Source: CALAGJ01 sp964293305 (lineage in GTDB: Bacteria; Bacteroidota; Bacteroidia; Chitinophagales; Chitinophagaceae). From it: a stretch of 64,000 nucleotides of DNA. Position numbers and translations under genes: made by a program. Positions 17,413 through 26,687 of the stretch are shown piece after piece. The stretch spans positions 45,122-109,121 of the forward strand of contig CAXYYO010000006.1 in NCBI GenBank assembly GCA_964293305.1, written 5' to 3'. Each line of letters begins with the position of its first letter. Within the stretch, counting starts at the first letter, position 1. The notes beneath the pieces are model-generated. The model worked only from the letters and a program-made list of their open reading frames with translations, was not told the DNA's origin and searched no databases.

Positions 17413-18426
17413 TTAAGGCTTTTTTGTAGTAGAATCCGGCAGTGGCAATGGTTGTTCTAAATAACCGCCTTTATCCTTTTTGCCAAATACAGAAATGTTT
17501 ACATAGCGTTTTGGATTAACCCTTAAATCATCCATGAGCGTATTTAAACTTCTTATGCTATTATTCAAATTATTGTATAAAGTTTCATCATTTATAAGTG
17601 ATCCCAAACTACCATTACCTGCATTTACTTTTGATACTATATCATTCAATTGTTTCATACTTGCATCTAATGACTTCATGGTTGCCTCTAAATCCAACTT
17701 TGAAAACTTGGCTGTAGTAGTTTCCAGATTACTTAGTGAACCTGTTATTTTATCATTGTTATCAGCAAGCGTTTTCGTAAAGCTATTTACGTTATTTAAT
17801 GAGCTAGCTAAGGCACCTGTTTGTGTATTGAGCAATTGTTGCAAGGAAGAAGTACTTACTACAATACCAGCAGTAGCTTGATTCAAATTACTGATTACAC
17901 TTTGTAAATTATTTTTAGTAGAAGGATCCAATACAGAGTTTACATTTAGCAACACAGAGTCTAAACTGGAAAGTGTTTTTTGAAGTTGGTTGCTGATTGG
18001 TTCCAACTTTGAAGATAATCCTTCAAACATTCCTTCAGGTTCTTGTGTAAGTAAAGTGTCCCCACTTTGAAGATATTCTTTACTGTTACCCAAAATAATT
18101 TTTATGGATGGGGTACTCAGTAATGACCCTTCGATGATGGCTATAGAATTTTTAGGAATCTGATAGCTATCTTTTAATTTAATTTCAACCACAATCTCTT
18201 GCAAGGTGATATCTGCTGCTTCTGTTGCATACACATTTCCCACCTGAAACCCATTTATAAAAACGGGATTGCTTGCCATCAATTGGCTGGTTTGCTTATA
18301 TTTTGCATACAAAAAATTACCAGTTTTAAATACACTCCTACCTTGTAAGAAATTATAACCTAAAACTAAAAAAGCAAGGGCTACAATTGTAAGTGCACCT
18401 ATTTTGGTTTCATTGGAAACTTTCAT
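17413..18426 (-). CDS. mlaD: MlaD/MCE domain protein
   Basis: A 337-residue inner-membrane-anchored periplasmic protein. One N-terminal transmembrane helix (about residues 9-26, IGALTIVALAFLVLGYNFL) is followed by the MCE domain (about 35-115). A long coiled-coil-like region rich in L, S, N and Q (about 130-310) follows. MCE proteins form hexameric rings that carry phospholipids between membranes, usually with an MlaE/MlaF ABC transporter, which is not seen in this window. The gene lies between the amidase and OstA-like genes on the same strand, a common Bacteroidota arrangement. The symbol is used by analogy. Confidence 0.9.
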   Translation of the reverse strand: MKVSNETKIGALTIVALAFLVLGYNFLQGRSVFKTGNFLYAKYKQTSQLMASNPVFINGFQVGNVYATEAADITLQEIVVEIKLKDSYQIPKNSIAIIEGSLLSTPSIKIILGNSKEYLQSGDTLLTQEPEGMFEGLSSKLEPISNQLQKTLSSLDSVLLNVNSVLDPSTKNNLQSVISNLNQATAGIVVSTSSLQQLLNTQTGALASSLNNVNSFTKTLADNNDKITGSLSNLETTTAKFSKLDLEATMKSLDASMKQLNDIVSKVNAGNGSLGSLINDETLYNNLNNSIRSLNTLMDDLRVNPKRYVNISVFGKKDKGGYLEQPLPLPDSTTKKP

Positions 18427-18549
18427 ATTAGAATTTTACAGGTTTTATTTTATAACCTGCATGATTATGATTTACAAGTAAAAAGCTCAACACGTAAAAA
18501 GCAAAGCTAACTGATAAAGTGAAAGCAGGCAATAAAACACAGGTTAAAA

Positions 18550-19500
18550 TTACTCCCCAGGTGCTGTTACATCCTGCACAGGAGTGGCTAGGCTATTTGA
18601 TTCGATAGCTGATTTATATCTGAGTATCGCTTTTGTAACAGCATCACAGATTTCATACTGTCCATTTTGACTATTCAAATATTCCTCTTCTTCAGGGTTT
18701 GAAATATAGCCTGTTTCAACCAAAACACTTGGCATTGCGGTAGCTTGCAAAACCCATATTCCCGTTTGTCTTTGGCGGGCATCCCTACTTATTCTACCGG
18801 CTTTTTGAAATTCTTCTTCAATCATCAAAGCCAGATTGGCACTACGTGTAAAATATTGCTGCGTTTTGAGGGTGTACAATATTCTTTTTTCAGGGCTATC
18901 GGGATCAAAATCACCAACTTCATCTAACATTGTGCTATCAGAATAAAGAGATTCGTTTTCTCGAAGCGCCACTTCTTTTGCATCGTTTTTATGTACAGCC
19001 CAAATATAGGTTTCAGTACCTTTTGCAGGGTTTGGTGTAGTCCAATAGCGGTATTGAGGTACTTGCTTTGTGTGTTTGCGCTTTTTACTCCCTTTGCCAG
19101 TGTAGTAGGTAACTGTTTTGTAACCAGATATTTCGCTATGCTTTGAAGGCGGTGCAGCATTACAATGAATACATACAAATAAATCCCCCTTAGCCTGATT
19201 GGCAATACTTGCTTTTAATGAGGGGTGCTGATAAATATCAACAGTCCTTGTCATTACAATACTTACATCGGGCAATGCTTTTTGTAATACTTCCTGCAAT
19301 TTTAATGAAACATCCAAGCTAATATCTTTTTCATAAGACATTGCGCCTGCGGCGCCAAAATCTTTACCACCATGCCCGGCATCAATCACAATAGTTTTTA
19401 TACCCGCAGCCTGCTGTTTAACAGATGGTTGCATTCTGAATGCATTTGCAACCACAGAACATACTATAATTAGAAAAAAAGGGATTAGTTTTTTTAACAT
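18550..19500 (-). CDS. N-acetylmuramoyl-L-alanine amidase (Amidase_3)
   Basis: A 316-residue secreted zinc amidase that cuts the bond between MurNAc and the peptide stem of peptidoglycan. The signal peptide covers about the first 20 residues. The catalytic domain has IVIDAGHGGKDFGA (first zinc histidine), YEKDISLDV (zinc glutamate), CIHCNAA (second histidine) and PSVLVETGYISN (catalytic glutamate). It is first in a leftward series with the MCE and OstA-like genes and divergent from the LptD-like gene, with only 69 bp between the two starts. Likely roles are cell separation or envelope remodelling. Confidence 0.94.
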   Translation of the reverse strand: MLKKLIPFFLIIVCSVVANAFRMQPSVKQQAAGIKTIVIDAGHGGKDFGAAGAMSYEKDISLDVSLKLQEVLQKALPDVSIVMTRTVDIYQHPSLKASIANQAKGDLFVCIHCNAAPPSKHSEISGYKTVTYYTGKGSKKRKHTKQVPQYRYWTTPNPAKGTETYIWAVHKNDAKEVALRENESLYSDSTMLDEVGDFDPDSPEKRILYTLKTQQYFTRSANLALMIEEEFQKAGRISRDARQRQTGIWVLQATAMPSVLVETGYISNPEEEEYLNSQNGQYEICDAVTKAILRYKSAIESNSLATPVQDVTAPGE

Positions 19501-19551
19501 TCTACTTTATTTTATTAAGAAAGGCTTACAGTCATATAAAATCCGAACGCC

Positions 19552-19559
19552 TACTTTTG
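19552..19559 (+). promoter_or_regulatory. Bacteroidota -7 promoter box for the LptD-like gene
   Basis: TACTTTTG matches TAnnTTTG exactly, 10 bases before the ATG at 19570. A clear TTTG -33 element is not seen, so the call rests on the -7 box. It implies a very short leader. Confidence 0.5.
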
Positions 19560-19569
19560 CCACACTCAA

Positions 19570-22305
19570 ATGATGAATCACCTAAGCGCAAATATACTAA
19601 CCATCAGAATTTTTATGACTGTGGTTTTATCATTAACGCTATTTAAGGGCCAAACTCATACAGTTGACCTTCCTAATCATAAAATATTAACATTTCCTGA
19701 AAGACGAAAAGAAATGACACACTATGTAAAGCATAAATTTTATGATACTATTCCTAATATTGATACCTCTATAAAAAGAAATGATGCCGTAGTTATATCA
19801 GATACTACCACTACAACCGACAGTATTTACATTCAAAAAAATACCAGAACAAGAGTGGACACTTTGCTAATATCAAAAGATAGTTTGGATGCACCAGTAC
19901 ATTACACCGCAGAAGATAGTGGGGTATTATACATAGCAGAAAAGCAATTCATATTGTATGGAAAAGCAAAAACAACTTACACAGATATCAATCTCGATGC
20001 CAATACAATTATCTATGATCAGCAAACACAAATGCTCAAAGCCTATGGAGGTACAGATACTTCAAAGGGCAATGTATTAAACAAACCAAAGTTTACTCAA
20101 GGTAGTACAGAATCCATTATGGATACACTTTACTTCAATATGAAAACCCAAAAAGGACTCACAAAAAATACCTATTACAAAGAAGGAGAATTATTTGTAA
20201 ATGCTGAACGAGTAAAAAAAGTAACAAAAGATATCGCTTATGCCTACAAAGGTAGGTTCACTACATGCAATTTAGATACACCACATTTTGCTATTAGGGC
20301 ACGCAAATTAAAAATGATTAATAACAAGATTGCTGTGAGTGGACCAGCCTTTCCTGAATTTGAAATGGTACCTATGCCCATTGGTATTCCATTTGGCATT
20401 TATCCACTCAACAGAGGTAGACATACGGGTTTACTGCCTCCACAGTTTGCGCAAAATGAAAGTTTTGGATTGGGCTTAGAGGGATTGGGATTTTACAAAG
20501 TCATCAATGAAAATTGGGACATAACTACCCGAGCAGACATTTATAGTTATGGTGGATGGAAAGTTGATATCAATCCAAATTATTTCCGACGATATAAATA
20601 TCGAGGTAATTTACAGTTGAGCATTCAGCGTACAAAAATCCTAAATACATCTGGAGGGTTTACAAAGGAGGAGTTTAGCATTTCCAAAGGTTATTTCATT
20701 ACCTGGTCGCACACTAGTGATACAAAAGCCAGACCCGGTACGAGTTTCAGTGCCAATGTAAGAGCTGGTAGTACAAAGTTTAATAGCTTAGTGGCAAATA
20801 ATGCCTTTAGGAATTTCGAGAACCAATTGAGTTCATCCATCAATTATGGTAAGGTTTGGAATGAGGGGAAAATGAATTTGAATGTTAGTGCTACGCACAA
20901 TCAGAATAACAATACTGGTATTATAAATGTAAACCTTCCCAATATCAATTTTGCTGTAACAACTATATATCCTTTTCAAAAGAAAGAACAGGTAGGTGAG
21001 CAAAAATGGTATGAAAAATTGGGAGTATCATATAATACCAGTGTGCTAAGTCAGATGTCTTTTTATGATTCTGCATTTGATATCAATAGATTATTAGATA
21101 CCCTACGCTGGGGAGCAAGACATAGCATACCTATTTCTGTATCATTACCACCGGCAGGTCCATTTATTATTAGTCCATTTGTTAGTTATGATGAAAACTG
21201 GTATAGTATAAAAAATAGTTATAGTTGGAATGAAGCACTAAAGAAGGTAGATACTAACACAAGCAAAGGTTTTTATACCGCTAGAGATATGAGTTTTGGT
21301 ATATCAGCTAACACCAGAATTTTTGGAACGCTTCAGTTTAAAAAAGGAAATATTCTTGGCATACGCCATGAAATAAAACCTTTTATCAGTTTAAGTTATA
21401 GCCCTGACCTAGCCAGTCAATATATTAAGCAGGTACAAATAGATAGTAACAAGAATTTTATACAAGTAAATGAATTGCAAGGCAATATTGTACCAGCATT
21501 TGGCGGTGGAAAATTTGGAGGTATAAGTTTTGGGTTAGATAACCTCCTTGAAATGAAAGTACGTGATAAAAAAGATACCAGTGCTACGGCCACGAAAAAA
21601 GTGCGCCTCATAGATGGCTTTAATATAACTAGCGGATATAATCTAGTGGCAGATAGCTTAAACTGGAGTAATTTTAATATTAGTATGCGCAGCACTCTTT
21701 TTGAAAATATAAATATTACTGGAAGTGCAAATGTTGATCCTTATGAGGTAGATACCATTGGAAGAAAAATAAATAGCTTATTATGGAAACAGGGCAAACC
21801 AGGTAGGTTAAACTCTGCAAGCCTCTCATTGAGTACACGCTTTCAGAGCAAAAAAAATGATGAAAAAGCTGATGAAGATCGTGTACCAGAAGATAATTTG
21901 TTGACTCCAGATGAACAGCAGCGTGAGCTGGAATATATCAGACAAAACCCGGCTGATTTTGTAGATTTTAATATACCTTGGAGCTTATCACTCAGTTTTT
22001 CACTTAATTTAAGTCAAACCTATAATAGACTAATAAAAGAATTTGAAACAAACATAAATAGTAATGTCAATTTAAATGGGGATCTTAGTATCAGTCCAAA
22101 ATGGAAAATTGGAGGGGGCACCTTTTTTGACTTTAAAACGATGAAAATACAAACAGTTTCAATGTTTCTCACCAGAGAAATGCATTGTTGGCAAATGGCC
22201 ATTAATGTACAGGTAGGGCAGTTTAAATCGTTCAATATTACTATAAACCCAAAATCCGGAATATTGAGAGATTTAAGAATAAATAAGCGATTCCTTCAGC
22301 AGTAG
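19570..22305 (+). CDS. lptD: LptD-like LPS assembly outer-membrane protein
   Basis: 911 residues. The signal region is followed by an OstA-type beta-jellyroll (about 110-270, with DTLYFNMKTQKGLTKNTYY and CNLDTPHFAIRARKLKM). A large C-terminal beta-barrel begins around GPAFPEFEMVPMPIGIPFGIYPLNRGRHTGLLPPQF. This is the layout of the channel that inserts lipopolysaccharide into the outer membrane. Bacteroidota forms lack the classical disulfide arrangement and are usually annotated as putative LptD. It is divergent from the amidase/MCE/OstA-like series and has its own -7 box. Two in-frame ATGs (19570, 19573) start the gene. Confidence 0.88.
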   Translation: MMNHLSANILTIRIFMTVVLSLTLFKGQTHTVDLPNHKILTFPERRKEMTHYVKHKFYDTIPNIDTSIKRNDAVVISDTTTTTDSIYIQKNTRTRVDTLLISKDSLDAPVHYTAEDSGVLYIAEKQFILYGKAKTTYTDINLDANTIIYDQQTQMLKAYGGTDTSKGNVLNKPKFTQGSTESIMDTLYFNMKTQKGLTKNTYYKEGELFVNAERVKKVTKDIAYAYKGRFTTCNLDTPHFAIRARKLKMINNKIAVSGPAFPEFEMVPMPIGIPFGIYPLNRGRHTGLLPPQFAQNESFGLGLEGLGFYKVINENWDITTRADIYSYGGWKVDINPNYFRRYKYRGNLQLSIQRTKILNTSGGFTKEEFSISKGYFITWSHTSDTKARPGTSFSANVRAGSTKFNSLVANNAFRNFENQLSSSINYGKVWNEGKMNLNVSATHNQNNNTGIINVNLPNINFAVTTIYPFQKKEQVGEQKWYEKLGVSYNTSVLSQMSFYDSAFDINRLLDTLRWGARHSIPISVSLPPAGPFIISPFVSYDENWYSIKNSYSWNEALKKVDTNTSKGFYTARDMSFGISANTRIFGTLQFKKGNILGIRHEIKPFISLSYSPDLASQYIKQVQIDSNKNFIQVNELQGNIVPAFGGGKFGGISFGLDNLLEMKVRDKKDTSATATKKVRLIDGFNITSGYNLVADSLNWSNFNISMRSTLFENINITGSANVDPYEVDTIGRKINSLLWKQGKPGRLNSASLSLSTRFQSKKNDEKADEDRVPEDNLLTPDEQQRELEYIRQNPADFVDFNIPWSLSLSFSLNLSQTYNRLIKEFETNINSNVNLNGDLSISPKWKIGGGTFFDFKTMKIQTVSMFLTREMHCWQMAINVQVGQFKSFNITINPKSGILRDLRINKRFLQQ

Positions 22306-22459
22306 TTTGGATAAGAAATTTGCTTTTAGATAAATAGCAATAGTAAAAATTGGGAAACTTCCGTCAGAAATAATGGGGTATAATAATTGTGACTCTTTTT
22401 ATAATTTTTGCCGCAAAATCAATTCAAAAAAAAAGGTATCAAAGTTGATACCTAATACG

Positions 22460-22533
22460 TGGACCCACCAGGGCTTGAACCTGGGACCCCCTGATTATGA
22501 GTCAGGTGCTCTAACCAACTGAGCTATAGGTCC
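22460..22533 (-). tRNA. tRNA with CAU anticodon (Met elongator or Ile2)
   Basis: A regular cloverleaf on the minus strand: acceptor GGACCTA/TGGGTCC, D arm with GCTC/GAGC, anticodon loop CTCATAA, T loop TTCAAGC and discriminator A. CAU may be elongator methionine or the lysidine-modified isoleucine tRNA that reads AUA; sequence alone does not settle it. It converges with nothing coding; the LptD-like gene ends 154 bp to the left. Confidence 0.95.
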
Positions 22534-22653
22534 TTCCTTCTTTAAAGGGCGGCAAAAATAGAGCTTTCACTTATTAATCCAAATCCAATTTTTCAAAAAA
22601 TGGAAGATTTCTAGTAATTTCATACAATTAGATTCATTTTTCTATAAAAATAA

Positions 22654-22685
22654 TTTGGGTAGAACTACCCACACGGCTATTTTTG
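22654..22685 (+). promoter_or_regulatory. Bacteroidota sigma-A promoter of tRNA-Glu
   Basis: TTTG at 22654-22657, a 20-base spacer, and TATTTTTG at 22678-22685 match the -33 and -7 consensus of Bacteroidota housekeeping promoters (TTTG and TAnnTTTG). Transcription should begin near 22692, about 12 bases before the tRNA. Confidence 0.75.
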
Positions 22686-22703
22686 CGCTCCACTTAAAGG
22701 AAT

Positions 22704-22775
22704 GGCCCGTTCGTCTATCGGTTAGGACATCTCCCTTTCACGGAGGAAAGAGGGGTTCGATTCCCCTACGGGCTA
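22704..22775 (+). tRNA. tRNA-Glu (UUC)
   Basis: Acceptor GGCCCGT/ACGGGCT, anticodon stem CTCCC/GGAGG-type with loop CTTTCAC (anticodon UUC), T arm AGGGG-TTCGATT-CCCCT, discriminator A. Flanked by a consensus promoter and an intrinsic terminator, so it is a monocistronic unit. Confidence 0.97.
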
Positions 22776-22780
22776 CAAAT

Positions 22781-22812
22781 AAAAAGCCTCTGCATACGAC
22801 AGAGGCTTTTTT
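22781..22812 (+). terminator. Intrinsic terminator of tRNA-Glu
   Basis: AAAAAGCCTCTG pairs with CAGAGGCTTTTT over 12 bp with a 7-nt loop, ending in a T-run, 5 bases after the tRNA. Confidence 0.92.
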
Positions 22813-22890
22813 ATTTTTTCCTCTTCGAGGAATTTTTCAAACAAAACTTAGTATTAAACACGTATCTATATTGCCCTACAACTTTTTTTT

Positions 22891-22916
22891 ACAAAGTCAA
22901 CAGTAATATATGGGTT
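22891..22916 (-). repeat. Dispersed element core (exact copy 1)
   Basis: On the minus strand: AACCCA, 9 bases, GTTGACTTTGT. The same 17 fixed bases with the same spacing occur at 35659-35684 and 39205-39230. The core abuts the terminator hairpin downstream of the M1 peptidase gene. The left arm of the hairpin seen in the 39177 copy is not evident here. Confidence 0.75.
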
Positions 22917-22946
22917 AAAAAAAGCCGATCTATTGCTAGATCGGCT
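22917..22946 (-). terminator. Intrinsic terminator downstream of the M1 peptidase
   Basis: AGCCGATCT and AGATCGGCT form a 9-bp stem with a 6-nt loop. Read on the minus strand it is followed by seven T residues. It lies 61 bases past the stop codon of the M1 peptidase gene. Confidence 0.88.
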
Positions 22947-23006
22947 ACAATTATTAAATAGTTCTACTTATAATCTTATTTATTCTTCGAGCTGCTACTG
23001 TTTAGT

Positions 23007-25391
23007 TTAAGGTTTCAGCTTCGCTTTTTGCATTGGGTTTAAACCTTGACTTTGACCACGTGCTTGCTGCTGCATTTTAAACAATGTAAGTTTTGAAGGC
23101 GTAAGCACTTTTGGCCAGGCATTGTTTGCTTCATTAATATCGGCTGTTTCTCTCATTGGATCTAATTTTATGGATACCACTTCCTTGTCTTTCATAAATA
23201 CTTTAGATACTTTAAGTTCATTTTTTCTCCATATCTGTGCAGGAAGTCGATCTATTTCTTTTGTACCATCAGCATAAGTCCATTCGACAATAAGCGGCAT
23301 TACCAATCCTCCTTTATTTGAACAAGTTATTTCATATAAATATTTCCCGGCATACGCAGCTCTTGTGGCTTCGTCAATCGTTTCATAAGTAACCGGTTGC
23401 ACTTTGTATTTATAAGTGGAATCGTAGGTTTCTAGCCCACGTGCATAGCGCCAATAGAAATCACGTAGTGAAGTATCGACATCTGTTTGGAATTGAATAT
23501 TTTTATCTTCCCTATTGCGTACTTTACTAATATCATCAAATGAAGGCACAGCAGGCTTATCAATATTGCGGGTACTGTCCGGGTTTATTCTACCAAGCCA
23601 GAAAGGCATAATAGATTTAGGCTGAGCATCCTTATCTATCTTAAAATACTTTACAGTATCAATTGCAATATCAACAGGATCGGTACCATAAAACCATCCC
23701 CGCCAAAACCAATCTAAATCTTCGCCACTAGCATCTTCCATTGTTCTAAAAAAATCTCCAGGTTCCGGATGTTTAAATGCCCAACGCTGTGCGTAGGTTT
23801 TAAAGGCAAAATCAAAAAGTTTACGGCCCATTATGGTTTCTCTTAATATGTTAAGACCTGTGGCCGGTTTGCTATAAGCATTTGGGCCAAACTGAATAAT
23901 GTTTTCACTATTTGTCATGATGGGCTCCAGTTGATCTTTTGGCAGCTTCATGTAATCAGCAATAGTAAATGCCGGACCTCTGCGGCTTGGAAATTTATTA
24001 TCAAGTAGCTCTTCACTTAGGTACTCTACAAATGTATTAAAACCTTCATCCATCCAGCTCCACTGGCGTTCATCACTATTGATAATCATTGGGAAGAAAT
24101 TGTGCCCCACTTCATGGATTATAACGCCTATCATTCCATTTTTTGTAGCTTCTGTATATGTGCCATCTTTTTCTGTACGACCATAGTTGAAACAAATCAT
24201 TGGATATTCCATACCATTTGATGCTTCCATGCTTTGAGCTACAGGATATGGGTATGGTATCGTAAATTTAGAATAAGACTTAATGGTATGCGCCACCAGT
24301 TTTGTGGAGTATGGTCTATATAATCCGTAAGCTTCTTTGCCATACATGCTCATACACATTACACGTCTGCCTTCAACAAATGTTGGCATAGCATCCCATA
24401 CTAATTTTCTACTACTCAGCCAAGCAAAATCACGCACCATATCCGCTTTAAAAATCCATGTTTTGGAGGTAGTGCTTTTCTTTGTTTCTGCTGCTTTAGC
24501 TTCATCTAATGTTACTATTTCAATGGGCTCAGTAGCATTTTGTGCTTTTGTCCAGCGTGCCAATTGGGCAGCATTTAAAACGGAGGCATAATTCTGACAC
24601 TGGCCTGTAGCTCCTATCACATGATCTGCAGGTACAGTCATTTGTACTGTAAAGTTGCCAAAGGTTAATGCAAATTCTCCACGTCCAGTAAATTGGTGAT
24701 TCTGCCAACCCTGAAAATCGCTGTACACACATAATCTCGGGTACCACTGTGTCATGGTAAAAAGATAATTATCATCCTCAGGAAAGTATTCATATCCACC
24801 TCTTCCAAAATACTTATTTCTATCTGCTATCTTATAATTCCAATCTACATTGAATATATATTTTACACCAGGTTTTAGTGCCTGCGGCAAGTCAATACGC
24901 ATCATGGTTTTATTGATGGTATAATTTAAAGATTTACCCAATGCATCTGTTACTTTGGTAATGATATCTCCATAGCCATTGTCCTTGCGTTGTTCTTCCA
25001 TGCGAGTTAATGTGTTGATATCAATCTGGTCGTTCAAAGATGAACCATCAGGATAAGCGGCATTGTTTACCGTGCTGTGTTGATTTTCATCCAACTGTAG
25101 CCATAAATAGGTAAGGGAGTGTGGTGAATTATTATAATAAGTAATTGTTTCACTGCCCGTAAGTTTTAATGCTTTTTCATCCAATGAACATTTGATATTA
25201 TAATCGCAACGCTGCTGCCAATAGTTAGGCCCCGGAGCGCCACTTGCTGTGCGATTTTCATTTGGAGTAGGTAGTATAGTACCCAATTGTTCAAACTTAT
25301 TTCCATGATTACTACCTGGGTTGTTTTGAATGTTTTGGGCGATGATTGCGTTTGTAAAACCAATCATCAGAATTAGAAAAAATTGCTTCAT
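23007..25391 (-). CDS. M1 family zinc aminopeptidase, secreted
   Basis: 794 residues with an N-terminal signal peptide (MKQFFLILMIGFTNAIIAQ). A beta-sandwich N domain precedes the gluzincin core. The zinc motif is H426-E427-V-G-H430 with the third ligand Glu449 in WMDEGF, exactly the HExxH-x18-E spacing. A GAMEN-like segment (MEASNGMEYP) lies before it. Such enzymes remove N-terminal amino acids from peptides; the signal peptide places this one outside the cytoplasm. In Bacteroidota this gene type is often next to a HupE/UreJ gene, and here a decayed HupE/UreJ copy lies directly upstream on the same strand. A terminator follows. Confidence 0.95.
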   Translation of the reverse strand: MKQFFLILMIGFTNAIIAQNIQNNPGSNHGNKFEQLGTILPTPNENRTASGAPGPNYWQQRCDYNIKCSLDEKALKLTGSETITYYNNSPHSLTYLWLQLDENQHSTVNNAAYPDGSSLNDQIDINTLTRMEEQRKDNGYGDIITKVTDALGKSLNYTINKTMMRIDLPQALKPGVKYIFNVDWNYKIADRNKYFGRGGYEYFPEDDNYLFTMTQWYPRLCVYSDFQGWQNHQFTGRGEFALTFGNFTVQMTVPADHVIGATGQCQNYASVLNAAQLARWTKAQNATEPIEIVTLDEAKAAETKKSTTSKTWIFKADMVRDFAWLSSRKLVWDAMPTFVEGRRVMCMSMYGKEAYGLYRPYSTKLVAHTIKSYSKFTIPYPYPVAQSMEASNGMEYPMICFNYGRTEKDGTYTEATKNGMIGVIIHEVGHNFFPMIINSDERQWSWMDEGFNTFVEYLSEELLDNKFPSRRGPAFTIADYMKLPKDQLEPIMTNSENIIQFGPNAYSKPATGLNILRETIMGRKLFDFAFKTYAQRWAFKHPEPGDFFRTMEDASGEDLDWFWRGWFYGTDPVDIAIDTVKYFKIDKDAQPKSIMPFWLGRINPDSTRNIDKPAVPSFDDISKVRNREDKNIQFQTDVDTSLRDFYWRYARGLETYDSTYKYKVQPVTYETIDEATRAAYAGKYLYEITCSNKGGLVMPLIVEWTYADGTKEIDRLPAQIWRKNELKVSKVFMKDKEVVSIKLDPMRETADINEANNAWPKVLTPSKLTLFKMQQQARGQSQGLNPMQKAKLKP

Positions 25392-25470
25392 TGTGTCTTT
25401 TTAAAATGAAATTTCGGATTACTACCATTGTTACTGCAATAAATGCTTGTATAGCCTTTGCTGCAATCTG

Positions 25471-25982
25471 TCAGATATATTGCCGAAGGCGCAAAATACC
25501 AGTCAAGAAGTAATTTAACAAAAGAATTACACCAACGATAATTATTTGTCCAACTTCTAAGCCAGTACTAAAAAATAAAAGCGGGCTTAAAACAGATTAC
25601 TCCTTTCCCAACATGCTTATGAGTAAGCTACAAAACCCAAGGCCATGTATGCATCCAAATGACAGTGCAGTACATAATAAAATGCAGATAAAATTGTAAA
25701 TCTATATTGAACAGATATAATATTGTAAATAGCTGTAACCAATATTGTAATTGCAATTAGTAATTCTGTAATTGACTGCGGAACAACAACTATATGCAAA
25801 GTGCTCAAAGCCAGTGTAATGCTATGGCCAGCAGTAAATGCTGTGATAAGCCACAATAGTTTTTTCCATTGTGCTAATGAATATCCAATACAGAGTGTAG
25901 CTACAAATAAAATATGATCTATTCAGGCAAAATCAAGAATATGCATGAATCCAGTAGGAAAATAAATTTCTACATCTGACAT
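25471..25982 (-). pseudogene. HupE/UreJ family membrane protein, inactivated
   Basis: From ATG 25982 the minus strand encodes SDVEIYFPTGFMHILDFA, then TGA, then IDHILFVATLCIGYSLAQW and LLWLITAFTAGHSITLALSTL. This is the recognisable HupE/UreJ pattern (GFxHIL, DHILF, FTAGHSITLAL). The frame then shifts by one base before FGCIHGLGF, hits a TAA after MLGKE, and continues as LFFSTGLEVGQIIIVGVILLLNYFL to a stop at 25471. That makes at least three lesions: two nonsense codons and one frameshift. The intact protein is a small multi-helix membrane protein linked to nickel, cobalt or metallopeptidase contexts. It sits upstream of the M1 peptidase gene, its frequent partner. Confidence 0.82.
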
Positions 25983-26002
25983 TTCATGCAATATTTCTTT
26001 TC

Positions 26003-26036
26003 GCCTCACCCCAACCCCTCTCCTCACGGAGAGGGA
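26003..26036. repeat. CT-rich REP-like hairpin
   Basis: CCTCACCCCAA leads into CCCTCTCC, a TCAC loop and GGAGAGGG: an 8-bp perfect stem, strikingly GC-rich in an AT-rich setting. Similar CCTCACCCC...CCCTCTCC...GGAGAGGG sequences are known as dispersed repeats in many bacterial genomes. It lies just upstream of the HupE/UreJ pseudogene start. Confidence 0.65.
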
Positions 26037-26344
26037 ACTGGTAGACATATACTTTTAAATAGTTAATCATTCACTAATCATTTTGATAAGGTAATTGAAT
26101 ATCATTAATATTATTTGTAATCATGTTCCCATTTTTAATGTTTTTTTATTTGTCAAATTCTGGGTGGAAATAAACCTTTTCTGAGAAACGAATTATTTTT
26201 GCTAACAACAATTTTTCCGCCATATTTGTCCTGAAAACATCCAAGTGTACATAGGATACCGTACCGGGTTATACCTGTAAAACCCAATATATTACAGCGC
26301 AATCCTTTAGCGTTATAAAGGCTAACAATTATAAATTGAAATAT

Positions 26345-26431
26345 ATGAACATTTCAAAAATTCTGCTGTTAGCTGGTGTAGGAATCCTTGCTTTATCAGC
26401 TTGCAACAAAAATGATGTGCCTCTTTTTTGA
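26345..26431 (+). pseudogene. Truncated lipoprotein gene start
   Basis: 28 codons starting MNISKILLLAG, with a complete lipoprotein signal and lipobox LSAC (Cys20), stop after CNKNDVPLF. No continuation of the reading frame is seen, so this appears to be the 5' end of a lost lipoprotein gene. A TATTTTTG box at 26194-26201 matches the Bacteroidota -7 element and may be its old promoter, leaving a leader of roughly 135 bases. A second signal-peptide-like fragment, beginning MKKTRLSFSTN, starts near 26558 and stops after about 29 codons. Confidence 0.6.
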
Positions 26432-26687
26432 CGGGATAAATCAGACCAATGCTGCATGCTTTCCACCACTGAATTAATATTTATTTGTGAGCAGTAGCAT
26501 ATCAATAATGGCTTACAGGTTTATTTGATAAAATTTAAATGAACCAATTTTTTTAAAATGAAAAAAACTCGTTTAAGTTTTAGTACTAATTTTTATTGCA
26601 TTGTTTCTTATGGGCCATTCAGATTGAAATCAACGCCATTTTAAATATTATCGAGCTGCTGTACACAGCCCTTTTAAAAATTGTTAT

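Noticed and set aside
22655..22906. 83-codon ORF
   Set aside because: It runs straight through the tRNA-Glu gene and its terminator.
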